Below are positions 22,573 through 31,345 of a DNA stretch of 34,503 nt, in pieces (position 1 is the first letter of the stretch; each line of letters starts with the position of its first letter). The translations under genes were made by a program, and so were the position numbers. Location: NCBI GenBank assembly GCA_947425245.1, contig CANDYU010000009.1:1-34503 (forward strand). The letters run 5' to 3'. The stretch is from an uncultured Candidatus Saccharibacteria bacterium. GTDB taxonomy: Bacteria; Patescibacteriota; Saccharimonadia; Saccharimonadales; Saccharimonadaceae. The notes below the pieces were generated by a model. That model worked only from the letters and a program-made list of their open reading frames with translations, was not told the DNA's origin and did not search any database.

Positions 22573-24336
22573 TTAATCTTTGCGTTCCAGCCACCCCCTG
22601 AGTTCATCCAGCTTCACTTTTTCTTCCCCTTCCCTCGTTCTAACGCTGACAACTCTCTCCGCCGCATCCTTTTCACCTATAATTAAGACTACCGGAATCT
22701 TCATCTCCGTTGCTCGCTTAATCTTCTTCCCTAGGCTGTCGTCCGACCGATCAATCTCATATCTCAACTCATTCCCTTGTACTGGCTCGTTCAATACCAC
22801 TCCCCTTAGCACCTCTTCAACTTCCCCCACATACTCCTCAGTCTTGTCATTCACAGTCAACACCCTCACCATCTCTGGAGCACACCATAGCGGAAACCAT
22901 CCTCCTGTATGCTCAATAAACACACTAAGGAATCGCTCAATCGAACCAAGTGTTGCATGATGAATCATCACCGGCCGTTCCTTTTCGCCCTTCTCGTTCA
23001 CAAATTCCAGTCCAAACCGTTCTGGCTGTACAAAATCAATCTGCACAGTTGCCACTTGATGCTCCCTACCTAACGCATCCTCAGCCATAAAGTCAATCTT
23101 TGGTCCATAAAACGCTGCTTCCCCCTCTTGTTCAAAGTAATCCAGTCCATTATCCATAGCAGCCTGCTTAATTTGTTCTTGTGCCATCCGCCACAACTCT
23201 GGATCACCCAAATATTTGTCTGAATCATCTCGATAGCTTAACCTTGCCCGTAACTTATCCATCCCCACCGTCGAGTACAGCTTCCGCACAATCTCCACCA
23301 ATTGTCGAATCTCATCCTTAATCTGTTCTTTGCGGCAAAACACGTGTGAATCATCTTGCGTCAACGACCGCACCCTCGACAACCCCCCCAACTCTCCTGT
23401 CTTTTCATCTCGATAATCTGTCGTCGCTTCCATATATCTTACTGGCATCTCTCGGTAAGTGCGTGGCTTCGAAGCGAAAATCTGTGCATGATGTGGACAG
23501 TTCATCGGTTTCATCGCAAACTCTTCCCCATTCACCTGCGAATGCACCATGAACAGTTCTTCCCCAAACTTCGAATAGTGACCCGACTTTTTATACAAGT
23601 CTACCTTCGTAATATGTGGCGTCCATACCTTCTTAAACCCTGCCTTCCCCCTTAGCCCCAGCGACAATTCGCTCATTTCTTCACGCAAAATCGTCCCTCT
23701 TGGTGTAAACAGCGGCAACCCCGCCCCCACCAGTTCCGAGAAGCAGAACAAATCCAATTCCTTCCCTAATTTCCGGTGATCACGCTTCTTCGCTTCTTCT
23801 TGTCGTGCCAGATAAGCCTCCAACTCCTCTTCTGTCTCAAACGCCACCCCATAAATCCGCGTCAACATCTCCCGCTTCTCATCCCCCCGCCAATACGCCC
23901 CCGAAGTCCGCATAAGCTGGAACGCCTTCACCTCCCCTAAGTCCTTTACATGTGGACCCTTACACAAGTCCGCAAACAACACTTCCCCGCTCCTCGGATC
24001 CTTCAGGTCATAAAACGTAATCGTTTCTTCTTCTGGCAGTTCTTCAATTAGTTCAACTTTATACTTCTGTCCATTCTGTTTCGCCCACTCCAACGCCTCT
24101 TCTCGAGCAACCTCTCGCTTCGCCATCTCGCACTTCCGTGCGACAATCCCTCGCATTTTCTTCTCTATTTTCTTCAAGTCCGCATCCGATACTTTTGTAT
24201 CACCGAAATCAATATCATAATAAAAACCATCCTCAATTGCCGGACCCACCCCAAATGTTGTTGTTGGATAAAGCTCCTGTACCGCCGCTGCCAGAACATG
24301 GCTCAGTGTATGCCGCATTTTCTCTACTTGCTCCAT
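22573..24336 (-). CDS. thrS: Threonine-tRNA ligase lacking the TGS domain
   Basis: A 587-aa class II aminoacyl-tRNA synthetase. It starts directly at the editing domain (RHTLSHVLAAAVQELYP), so the ~60-aa N-terminal TGS domain of many ThrRS is missing. The editing domain keeps the HTLSH pair and a CKGPHV motif near residue 167. The catalytic domain has MKPMNCPHHAQIF (zinc ligands) and LSRVRSLTQDDSHVFC, and the C terminus the anticodon-binding domain. I chose the ATG at 24336 with AAAGGA 7-8 nt upstream; a TTG 33 bp upstream is possible. A TATAAT promoter and a terminator of the upstream gene lie just before it. Confidence 0.94.
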   Translation of the reverse strand: MEQVEKMRHTLSHVLAAAVQELYPTTTFGVGPAIEDGFYYDIDFGDTKVSDADLKKIEKKMRGIVARKCEMAKREVAREEALEWAKQNGQKYKVELIEELPEEETITFYDLKDPRSGEVLFADLCKGPHVKDLGEVKAFQLMRTSGAYWRGDEKREMLTRIYGVAFETEEELEAYLARQEEAKKRDHRKLGKELDLFCFSELVGAGLPLFTPRGTILREEMSELSLGLRGKAGFKKVWTPHITKVDLYKKSGHYSKFGEELFMVHSQVNGEEFAMKPMNCPHHAQIFASKPRTYREMPVRYMEATTDYRDEKTGELGGLSRVRSLTQDDSHVFCRKEQIKDEIRQLVEIVRKLYSTVGMDKLRARLSYRDDSDKYLGDPELWRMAQEQIKQAAMDNGLDYFEQEGEAAFYGPKIDFMAEDALGREHQVATVQIDFVQPERFGLEFVNEKGEKERPVMIHHATLGSIERFLSVFIEHTGGWFPLWCAPEMVRVLTVNDKTEEYVGEVEEVLRGVVLNEPVQGNELRYEIDRSDDSLGKKIKRATEMKIPVVLIIGEKDAAERVVSVRTREGEEKVKLDELRGWLERKD

Positions 24337-24390
24337 GGCTTTATCCTTTCTGTCGGTTTTCCCGAACAATTATTTTATACACTATATTAT

Positions 24391-24422
24391 ACCACAGAAA
24401 AAGCCACCTGTCTCCAGGTGGC
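24391..24422 (-). terminator. Terminator between the HD-domain gene and thrS
   Basis: GCCACCTG-TCTC-CAGGTGGC forms an 8-bp stem, followed on the minus strand by TTTTT. It lies immediately after the HD-domain gene's stop. The thrS -10 TATAAT lies just downstream. Confidence 0.85.
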
Positions 24423-24427
24423 AACTC

Positions 24428-25204
24428 TCACTTCGACTCAGTTAACAAATAGGAATAATCTTTTGCATCCGCTACATTCACAAAGTTCTTATCCGTCAGC
24501 ATCACGCCATACATTATAGCCAACATATTATTCATTCTGCGGATATCTCGCTTTAGCCCCTGGAACAAACTCCCCGCTTCCGGCCACTTCCCTTTCGCCG
24601 CCCTCAGCATCGGCAGAGTTAATAAATCAACCTCGACCACATTTTTCCGAATCCGATTTGGATCATCCCGAAACGCTCCTACCATAGTCGACAGATTATC
24701 CGATTTATCAAATCCCTTCGCCAAAGCCGAATGCATATCCATCGGCAACTCGTTGTAATACCGCTTCTTTAGCTCATACTTTGTTTCGTTGTGGAATCGC
24801 GTCAAAGTCATATATTCCACGCCTCTTGAAATTACATCATTATAGCCCATTTCACGTACGGAGACATTAATACTGCTCGTCACATCCTCCACTACATCAT
24901 GCAAAAGCAGAATTGCAAAGAAATCATCCGTCAGGTTCGTATCCCCTGGACGCCAATATTCAATCGCATGACAGGACATTCGCATCGGATGAATTATATA
25001 TGGCAAACCCCCTTTTCGACACTGCCCGTTATGCCACTTCCGCATATCTCCTAACGCCCTCAAACTAAGCCGCATCCCCGCTCCTTCAAAAAATCCTCGA
25101 AGGTACGTATAAGTCTTCTCTACATCGTGTACCTGACCGATAAAATCCGAACTCAGCCCATATTCTCGCCGCATTGCCGCATTTCCCTCTTTGTCCTTAC
25201 TCAT
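24428..25204 (-). CDS. HD-domain hydrolase, RelA/SpoT-like
   Basis: A 258-aa protein. The HD-type residues are seen in GLPYIIHPMRMSCHAI (first His), LLLHDVVEDV (HD pair, about residues 98-107) and FDKSDNL (second Asp). This order resembles the hydrolase domain of RelA/SpoT and small alarmone hydrolases, which remove pyrophosphate from (p)ppGpp; a different nucleotide substrate is possible. No synthetase domain is present. GAGGAGG lies upstream of the ATG at 25204, supporting this start over one 30 bp upstream. Confidence 0.75.
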   Translation of the reverse strand: MSKDKEGNAAMRREYGLSSDFIGQVHDVEKTYTYLRGFFEGAGMRLSLRALGDMRKWHNGQCRKGGLPYIIHPMRMSCHAIEYWRPGDTNLTDDFFAILLLHDVVEDVTSSINVSVREMGYNDVISRGVEYMTLTRFHNETKYELKKRYYNELPMDMHSALAKGFDKSDNLSTMVGAFRDDPNRIRKNVVEVDLLTLPMLRAAKGKWPEAGSLFQGLKRDIRRMNNMLAIMYGVMLTDKNFVNVADAKDYSYLLTESK

Positions 25205-25371
25205 ACTAATCCTCCTCGCAATCCATACCATCAACTGCTAACTGTGCCAATTTCCTAAAGTACCAAAAGCCACCCCCTTTCTAACTTCAATATATCATAT
25301 GTGATATAAATATATAGTCTATTTTTTTCCATTTTCTTGTGCTATTATAGAAATAAGTGGCAAAACGCCTT

Positions 25372-25448
25372 GGGTCGCTAACTCAGTTGGCTAGAGTGTC
25401 TCGTTTACACCGAGGAAGTCGGGGGTTCGAATCCCTCGCGACCCACCA
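25372..25448 (+). tRNA. tRNA-Val (anticodon TAC)
   Basis: Acceptor arms GGGTCGC/GCGACCC, D-arm with AGTTGGCTAG, anticodon loop TTTACAC (TAC) and T-arm GGGGGTTCGAATCCCTC all pair. The discriminator is A, and CCA is encoded (25446-25448). The CCA is the first part of a 17-bp hairpin downstream. Confidence 0.97.
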
Positions 25449-25487
25449 ATACAATAAGTCCTGCGAAAGTAGGACTTATTGTATTGG
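25446..25487 (+). terminator. Hairpin directly after tRNA-Val
   Basis: A perfect 17-bp stem, CCAATACAATAAGTCCT with its complement, loop GCGAAAGT. It begins at the tRNA CCA itself. The T-rich lower arm may act as the U-tract of a terminator, or the stem may direct 3' processing. Confidence 0.65.
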
Positions 25488-25622
25488 TTCATACCAGCTC
25501 TGTTATTGATCCTCAATTATCGCCCCTTATTTCTCTCTATTTTCCCTCTTTACTTTTTAGAAAAAATCCATTATAATCGATAGAAGTTATAGAATAAAAT
25601 ATTAATTCCAAGGAAGATATCA

Positions 25623-25868
25623 ATGCCGATTATCAAATCCGCCAAAAAGGCCGCTCGCCAAGCCGCAAAGCGTACCTCCCATAACCAAGAAATCAAGAAG
25701 GACATCAAAAACGCCCTGAAAGCCTTCAAGGCTAGCCCAATCGCCGAAAATATGGCAAAAGTCCAATCTGAGTACGACAAAGCTGTCAAAAAGGGCCTCA
25801 TGAAGAAAAACACCGCTTCTCGCCGCAAAGCTTCTTTGGCCAAAATCGCAAAAGCAGCCAAAGCTTAA
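25623..25868 (+). CDS. rpsT: 30S ribosomal protein S20
   Basis: An 81-aa basic protein starting MPIIKSAKKAARQAAKRTSH, the S20 signature, with KNALKAFKASP in the middle and MKKNTASRRKASLAKIAKAA at the end. It binds 16S rRNA in the body of the small subunit. AAGGAA lies 7 nt before the ATG. A terminator follows after 26 bp. Confidence 0.97.
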   Translation: MPIIKSAKKAARQAAKRTSHNQEIKKDIKNALKAFKASPIAENMAKVQSEYDKAVKKGLMKKNTASRRKASLAKIAKAAKA

Positions 25869-25894
25869 CCCAATTTTAACTACATCAACTATAC

Positions 25895-25920
25895 AAAATA
25901 CGCCCAAGAGGCGTATTTTT
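25895..25920. terminator. Terminator between rpsT and holA
   Basis: AAAATACGCC-CAAGA-GGCGTATTTTT. The stem is flanked by A and T runs, so it can stop transcripts from both sides. Confidence 0.88.
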
Positions 25921-25927
25921 CTTCTTT

Positions 25928-26539
25928 TTACCAACTCCCCATCCGCACCAAAAACATCTTCACTAAAATCCAAGGCTCCATCCCCGAAGTCTTCATCCGA
26001 ACATCCAACTCCGCCAATTCCTTTAAAATCTTCCGTTCCCTCACCCCCTGCCGAACTCCAAACTTCTTCAACGCCTGCGTTACCATTAACCCAAAAAACA
26101 TATACGGATCCTGTGTTAACTCAATTTGTTCACACATCCTCACCGCCCGTTCACCGTCCCGCATCGCCATCTCAAAAATCTCAAACACCAGCTTCACCTC
26201 TGGACCCTTTTTCTCTGCAAACTCCACAATTTCCACCCCCGCCGCCTTCAAAGCTTTATACCCCGCCGACCGCTTATCAATCTTCGTCTCCCAAATCGCT
26301 ACAACATGCTCAGTCTGCAAATATTCTGGCACTCTCGCCCACACACTGCTATTCTCCCCCAAATCTTTCAACAAAATCCGTCGCGTCTCACCCCCAAACA
26401 GCGATGTTCCCTGAAAAATACTCGGCAAGTCCTCTGGCGTCAATTTATACCCCTCAAACACCTCATAATTCGTGCCCAGAAGCCCTCTAACTGCCTCCTG
26501 GATTCGCACCCGATCCTCACCCGTATAAAAAGTTACCAT
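25928..26539 (-). CDS. holA: DNA polymerase III delta subunit-like protein
   Basis: A 203-aa protein, shorter than typical delta (about 340 aa), as is common in small genomes. It starts MVTFYTGEDR and has LTPEDLPSIFQGTSLFGG, EKKGPEVKLVFEIF and a C-terminal YMFFGLMVTQALKKF, matching the delta order of domains. Delta opens the sliding clamp in the clamp loader. The ATPase Walker motifs are absent, as expected. I chose the ATG at 26539, which follows the mutM stop by 4 bp; earlier in-frame ATGs overlap mutM. Confidence 0.75.
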   Translation of the reverse strand: MVTFYTGEDRVRIQEAVRGLLGTNYEVFEGYKLTPEDLPSIFQGTSLFGGETRRILLKDLGENSSVWARVPEYLQTEHVVAIWETKIDKRSAGYKALKAAGVEIVEFAEKKGPEVKLVFEIFEMAMRDGERAVRMCEQIELTQDPYMFFGLMVTQALKKFGVRQGVRERKILKELAELDVRMKTSGMEPWILVKMFLVRMGSW

Positions 26540-26543
26540 AGCC

Positions 26544-27515
26544 TTAAACGCCTTCTCCATGCGTCTGACAGGCCGGACAAACATGCGTCCCTCTGCCCGC
26601 CACCCGTATTTTTACAATTGTCTCCCCACATCGCGGACAAGGCGTCCCTTCTTTACGAAATACTTGAGCAAATTTCTCCAAATAGTCCCCTGTCGTCCCA
26701 TCCGGTCGCACATAAGTCGCCATCGTCGATCCGCCCGATTCAATCGACGCCGTCATCACCTTACACGCCCCCTCAAGCACTTTTTGCACCTCCTCCTCAC
26801 TCAAACTCCCCGCCCGCCGCATCGGATGCACACCAGCATAAAATAGCGACTCATCAGCATAGATATTCCCCAACCCCGCAATCACCTTTTGATCCAACAA
26901 TACCGCCTTAATCAATGCACTCTTATGCCGCTGACATTTCTCATATAATTCCGCCCCTGTCATCTCCCAAGGCTCCTTCCCTAGCTCAGCAATAAACTTC
27001 TCCTGCTCGACCGCCTCCGTCTCTAGTACCTTCATAAACCCAAACTTCCGCTGGTCATTAAAGAACAATCTTCCGCCTGCGAACTCAAAAATTACTCTCG
27101 TCTGAGTATTTGGCAAGTTTTCCATAAAGTTTTTACTCGGATGCCCCGCCGCAAATTGATGCTCCATCAATTCATTATAAGTCGCCGTACGTTCCCCCTC
27201 AGGTGCCTTTCCAGCAATACCCACAACCCCCAGTGTATCCATCCGCCCTGAAAGCAAATCCTCCGACAATACATCCTCGCGGTATATTAACTGCCCAGTC
27301 ATCCTTAGATGTATCATTACCGTTTTTTCATTGTCAAGATCAACCAGCAAAGCCTTACCACGCCTTCTCAGCCCTACCACCTTCGCCCCCTCAACCTCCT
27401 CGACTTTCCCTATAAAAGCCCTTGCAAAATCCACCCCCACCCGTTCAATTTTTTTATTCAAAATAAACTTCCCCAACCCCCGCCGAATCGTCTCTACCTC
27501 TGGTAACTCTGGCAT
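26544..27515 (-). CDS. mutM: Formamidopyrimidine-DNA glycosylase
   Basis: A 323-aa base-excision repair enzyme that removes 8-oxoguanine. After the initiator Met, Pro2 and Glu3 (MPELPEVET) are the catalytic residues. LIYRED and GAGLGNIYADESLF-like segments (here IAGLGNIYADESLF) follow, and the C-terminal zinc finger is CPRCGET...HVCPACQ. It is about 50 residues longer than typical MutM, because of an insertion around residues 80-130. An extended -10 (TGGTATAAT) ends 9 nt before the ATG, and no ribosome binding site is seen. The first 20 codons of the longer frame (to 27575) are rejected as a start. Confidence 0.95.
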   Translation of the reverse strand: MPELPEVETIRRGLGKFILNKKIERVGVDFARAFIGKVEEVEGAKVVGLRRRGKALLVDLDNEKTVMIHLRMTGQLIYREDVLSEDLLSGRMDTLGVVGIAGKAPEGERTATYNELMEHQFAAGHPSKNFMENLPNTQTRVIFEFAGGRLFFNDQRKFGFMKVLETEAVEQEKFIAELGKEPWEMTGAELYEKCQRHKSALIKAVLLDQKVIAGLGNIYADESLFYAGVHPMRRAGSLSEEEVQKVLEGACKVMTASIESGGSTMATYVRPDGTTGDYLEKFAQVFRKEGTPCPRCGETIVKIRVAGRGTHVCPACQTHGEGV

Positions 27516-27563
27516 AATACCCCTATTATACCACCCAGCCATCGCGTATGATATACTTAAACT

Positions 27564-28487
27564 ATGAAATCTCAAATCCGGAAGCCTATTCTAATCTCTG
27601 CTATCATTCTTCTTGCCGTCGCCAGCATCATTAGCGGTTTAATATTCCTCCTCCATAACAATAACCTCCCTCAAGACAACACGCCCGTAAATAGCACCCC
27701 TATCAATTCCGAACCGCCTTACAACTTCGACTACAGCTGGGCCAACGCCAACCATTATATAGCCCGCGCCTTCGGTGGCATCCTCGGCGACTCCTACACC
27801 AACTCTTACGAAGCCTTCCTTCTTAACTATCAACTCGGTCACCGCGTCTTCGAAGTCGACTTCTCAATTACCGATGATGGATACACTGTCGCTACTCACG
27901 ACACCGACACCTGGAGCAGCAGTACAACCATCCCTCCCGACGCCGAGATTAAAACCTACCCCATAGAAGACAAACAATTTACTTATGATAATTTCATGTC
28001 CTCCTTATCCCACGACAAATATCACACTGTCGACCTCGACATACTCTTTAGTCTCCTCCAAAAATACCCCGACATCTACATCGTAACCGATACAAAATAC
28101 GCCGACGAAACGAACGTCCGTAAACAATTTTCCGCCTTCGTTGCCACCGCCAATACTATCAACCCCGAGTTGCTTGACCGTTTCATTGTCCAGATTTATC
28201 AACCCGAAATGCTAGACTGGGTCATGGATATTTACCCTTGGAAATCCGTCATCTACACCCTTTACCAAAACACCGATTGGACCCCAGAAAATATCCTCGC
28301 TTTCTCTAAAACATCTGGCGTAAAGTTCATTACTATGTGGGATACTTGGCTCACCGCCGAAATCTCCCACCTCTGGAAACCTACCGGTATCAAAATCGCC
28401 ACCCACACTCTTAACAGTCTTGCCCGTGTCCAAGACTCCCAATCTCGCGGTGCTGACGTCATCTACACCGACTTCCTCCTACCTTAA
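27564..28487 (+). CDS. Membrane-anchored GDPD-like phosphodiesterase, catalytic His replaced
   Basis: A 307-aa protein with an N-terminal membrane anchor (residues about 9-30) and an external GDPD-like domain. FEVDFSITDDGYTVATHDTD (about 95-115) matches the family's ExD...HD motif. The usual AHxGG start of the domain reads IARAFGG; the codon CGC for Arg68 differs by one base from a His codon. This His normally acts in catalysis, so activity may be lost or changed. The likely role is cleavage of glycerophosphodiesters at the cell surface, or binding only. The -10 TATGAT lies 11 nt before the ATG. It is divergent from mutM. Confidence 0.75.
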   Translation: MKSQIRKPILISAIILLAVASIISGLIFLLHNNNLPQDNTPVNSTPINSEPPYNFDYSWANANHYIARAFGGILGDSYTNSYEAFLLNYQLGHRVFEVDFSITDDGYTVATHDTDTWSSSTTIPPDAEIKTYPIEDKQFTYDNFMSSLSHDKYHTVDLDILFSLLQKYPDIYIVTDTKYADETNVRKQFSAFVATANTINPELLDRFIVQIYQPEMLDWVMDIYPWKSVIYTLYQNTDWTPENILAFSKTSGVKFITMWDTWLTAEISHLWKPTGIKIATHTLNSLARVQDSQSRGADVIYTDFLLP

Positions 28488-28493
28488 ACCTAT

Positions 28494-30995
28494 CTATAGC
28501 TCTCCCCAATTCCTACCCACCGTCACCTCAACCGCCAGCCTCACTGGCAACTCCGGAGCCACCCCTTCCATTTCTTTCTTCAACACTTCCCCCGCTCGTT
28601 CCGCCTCTTTTTCGTCACACTCCACAATCAAAGAATCATGAACTTGCATCACCATCCCCACCCCCGGCAGCTCCTCCAGCCTCTTATCCAGCTTAATCAT
28701 CGCCCGCTTCATCAAATCCGCCTCCGTCCCCTGAATCGGCATATTCTGTGCCGCCCGCTCTGCACCAGTTCTAACAATAAAATTCGCCGACAAAACATCC
28801 GGCGTCGGTCGTCTCCGCCCAAAAAAGGTCTCAACATACCCCTGTTCTCGTGCCTGAACAAGAATCTTATCCAAATATTCTTTAATCGCCTTCCTTAGCT
28901 CAAAATAGTGCTCAATAAACTCCTTAGCCTCATAAAACTTCATCCCCGCCGCGTCCGCCAACCCCTTCACACTCATTCCGTACAAAATCCCAAAATTAAT
29001 CACCTTCGCAGCCCGCCGTTGAGATTTCGTTACCTCCCCCATCAGCACCCCAAAAGCCTCCGCCGCTGTCTTTGTATGAATATCCACCCCCTCATTAAAA
29101 TCTCGCACCAGGTCCCAATCCCCCGCCAGAGCCGCCGCTAGACGTAGCTCAAACTGTGAATAGTCCGCACTGACCAAAACCTTCCCCGGTGCCGCAACAA
29201 ACCCCTCCCGAATCCGTTTCCCAACTTCCGTCCGCACCGGAATATTCTGTAAATTCGGAGCCGTCGACGACAACCTCCCTGTCGCCGTCACATTCTGATT
29301 AAACGTCGTATGAATCCGCCCTTGCAAATCTGCCAACTCCGGCAACGGCTCAATATACGTCGTTAGTAGTTTCGCTGCCTCGCGATATTCCTTAATCAGC
29401 CCAATAATCGGATGTAATTCCCGCAACTTATCCAGCTCCTTCACCCCAGTCGAATACCCCCTTGCCGTCTTTTTAATCCCCTTCGTCGGCAACCCTAAAT
29501 CTTTAAACAGAACTTCCGCAAGCTGGACCGGCGAGTTAACATTAAACTCTTTCCCCGCCATCTTCCAAATTTTCGCCTCCAATGCCCTTACTTCCGCCCC
29601 AAACTCACGCTTCAACCCCGCAAAATATTCCCGGTCAATCAACATTCCCCGCACTTCCATCTTATACAAGATCGGAATCAACGGCAAATCCAATTCCTCA
29701 TAGACAGTGTCCAAATCTGGACGCTGTCCAAATTCACGCTGCTGCCGCTCATACTCCGCCATCTCCTCCCCCTTCTCAATCCCCCTCCCTAACGGATTCA
29801 GTAAAAACGCTCCCTGCCCAAGGTCCCAGTATCTCTGCCCCGCCAGAACCTTCTCTGCCACTTTCTCATTTTTATGCATCAAGTCCTTCACATTCCAAGA
29901 CACTAAAACCCCATCCCCCGTTTCCTGTACTACCTCTAAAGTCTGCTGTCCAAACCCGCTGAGTTCAGCATTGGCCGCCTTCTTCGCCCTCCTATGCCCC
30001 GCAGCAGCTCCTTCTACCCCATTCTCTTTCGCTACCGCCGTCTTACCGCTCTTTTCCTCTATCTCCCCTCCTAGAGCCCCCTGAGTGCCAAAAACCCGCT
30101 CTTTCTTTGCACCACCTTTAATACCTCCGCCATTCTTCGGAAAAAAACGCCGGACCAGCGACCGAAACTCCAGCTTCTCCAAAGCCTCCGTAATTCTCCC
30201 CTCGTCAATCTCAAAATCCGGCAAATCCTCCAACTTCACCGGTGCCGTCGTCATAATCTTCGCCAGTTTATACGACATCTCCGCACTCTCTCGCCCCGCC
30301 TCCAGCTTCTTCCTCGTCGCCCCTTGAATCTCATCCAGATGCCCGTACACCCCCTCCAGCGAGCCATATTGATTCAACAACTTCACCGCCGTCTTCTCTC
30401 CCACCCCTGGAACACCCGGAATATTATCCGACGCATCCCCCTTTAACGCCTTCAAATCAAGAAACTGCCTCTTCTCAATCCCATACTTCGCCTCCACCGC
30501 CGCAACATCCAACTCCTCCAGCTGCGAAAACCCCTTCAAAATCCGGTACATCCGCGTGTTCTCGTCCACGATCTGCAACATATCTAAATCCGACGAAACA
30601 ATAAAAGTCTCCCAACCTTCCAAGTCTCTATCCGCCTGCAAAGCTAATGTCCCAATAATATCATCCGCCTCATACTCATCACACTCTACAAAACTCCACC
30701 CCAAAGCCAAAATCAACTCCTTCAAATACGGAATCTGTGTATAAAAATCATCATCCGGCTTCTTCCGCCCCGCCTTATAATCCGCAAACAGCTCCTTTCG
30801 TTTCTTCGTCGAAGTCTTCGAATCCCAAGCCACCACTACTTTCGTCGGATTGAGTTTCTTCACAATCTCCATCGCAATCGCCGCAAACCCATAAATCCCC
30901 CCTGTCGGCACCCCTTCGCTCGTCGAAAGTGCCCCCATCGCATAATATCCCCGATAAAACACCGATTTTCCGTCAATAATCACCAGCCGTTTCAT
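28494..30995 (-). CDS. polA: DNA polymerase I without recognisable proofreading domain
   Basis: An 833-aa enzyme. The 5' nuclease domain is clear (LVIIDGKSVFYRGYYAM, VVVAWDSK, YEADDIIGTLA, GDASDNIPGVPGVGEKTA). The polymerase domain has SADYSQFELRLAAALAGD, RRAAKVINFGILYGMS, AAQNMPIQGTEADLMK and MQVHDSLIVE. Between them (about residues 290-420) lies a low-complexity stretch and only a remnant of the 3'-5' exonuclease fold, with no DxE motif seen. I chose the ATG at 30995; a GTG at 31019 fits the leaderless promoter (TGGTACAAT) better and adds 8 residues. It replicates and repairs DNA, removing RNA primers. Confidence 0.93.
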   Translation of the reverse strand: MKRLVIIDGKSVFYRGYYAMGALSTSEGVPTGGIYGFAAIAMEIVKKLNPTKVVVAWDSKTSTKKRKELFADYKAGRKKPDDDFYTQIPYLKELILALGWSFVECDEYEADDIIGTLALQADRDLEGWETFIVSSDLDMLQIVDENTRMYRILKGFSQLEELDVAAVEAKYGIEKRQFLDLKALKGDASDNIPGVPGVGEKTAVKLLNQYGSLEGVYGHLDEIQGATRKKLEAGRESAEMSYKLAKIMTTAPVKLEDLPDFEIDEGRITEALEKLEFRSLVRRFFPKNGGGIKGGAKKERVFGTQGALGGEIEEKSGKTAVAKENGVEGAAAGHRRAKKAANAELSGFGQQTLEVVQETGDGVLVSWNVKDLMHKNEKVAEKVLAGQRYWDLGQGAFLLNPLGRGIEKGEEMAEYERQQREFGQRPDLDTVYEELDLPLIPILYKMEVRGMLIDREYFAGLKREFGAEVRALEAKIWKMAGKEFNVNSPVQLAEVLFKDLGLPTKGIKKTARGYSTGVKELDKLRELHPIIGLIKEYREAAKLLTTYIEPLPELADLQGRIHTTFNQNVTATGRLSSTAPNLQNIPVRTEVGKRIREGFVAAPGKVLVSADYSQFELRLAAALAGDWDLVRDFNEGVDIHTKTAAEAFGVLMGEVTKSQRRAAKVINFGILYGMSVKGLADAAGMKFYEAKEFIEHYFELRKAIKEYLDKILVQAREQGYVETFFGRRRPTPDVLSANFIVRTGAERAAQNMPIQGTEADLMKRAMIKLDKRLEELPGVGMVMQVHDSLIVECDEKEAERAGEVLKKEMEGVAPELPVRLAVEVTVGRNWGEL

Positions 30996-31045
30996 TTCCT
31001 CCACTTTCTCCTTTGCCACACTTTTCTTTATTGTACCATACTAGA

Positions 31046-31345
31046 TTAAGCCAGCGTAATCTGCAACCCCTTATACACTCCCACCATCGTCTCCCCAATC
31101 TCCCTCTTTACATTCCGAAACACTATCTCTCTGTACGCCACCTCGCCATACTGCTCAGCCGCCAGTGCCACCAACTGATAGAAAAACCCTTGCCCCATCG
31201 CCTCTATCCCCCTAAAATCCACTATTACCCTCTTTCCCGCCTGCAATTTCGGCAAGATCTCCTCCTGGCAAATCTCCCTCGCTAGAGCCTTATCTTCCGC
31301 AAACTCCCCCACCCCTAATTCTCTTAGTCGTACAATCCGTTTCAT
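31046..31345 (-). CDS. STAS-like domain protein (DUF4325 type)
   Basis: A 99-aa protein resembling DUF4325, a STAS-like domain. VIVDFRGIEAMGQGFFYQLV (about residues 39-58) is the typical core. The start overlaps the stop of the GHKL ATPase gene by 4 bp (ATGA), so they are co-translated. STAS-like proteins beside GHKL ATPases often form switch pairs similar to anti-sigma and anti-anti-sigma factors; the target is not known here. Confidence 0.7.
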   Translation of the reverse strand: MKRIVRLRELGVGEFAEDKALAREICQEEILPKLQAGKRVIVDFRGIEAMGQGFFYQLVALAAEQYGEVAYREIVFRNVKREIGETMVGVYKGLQITLA

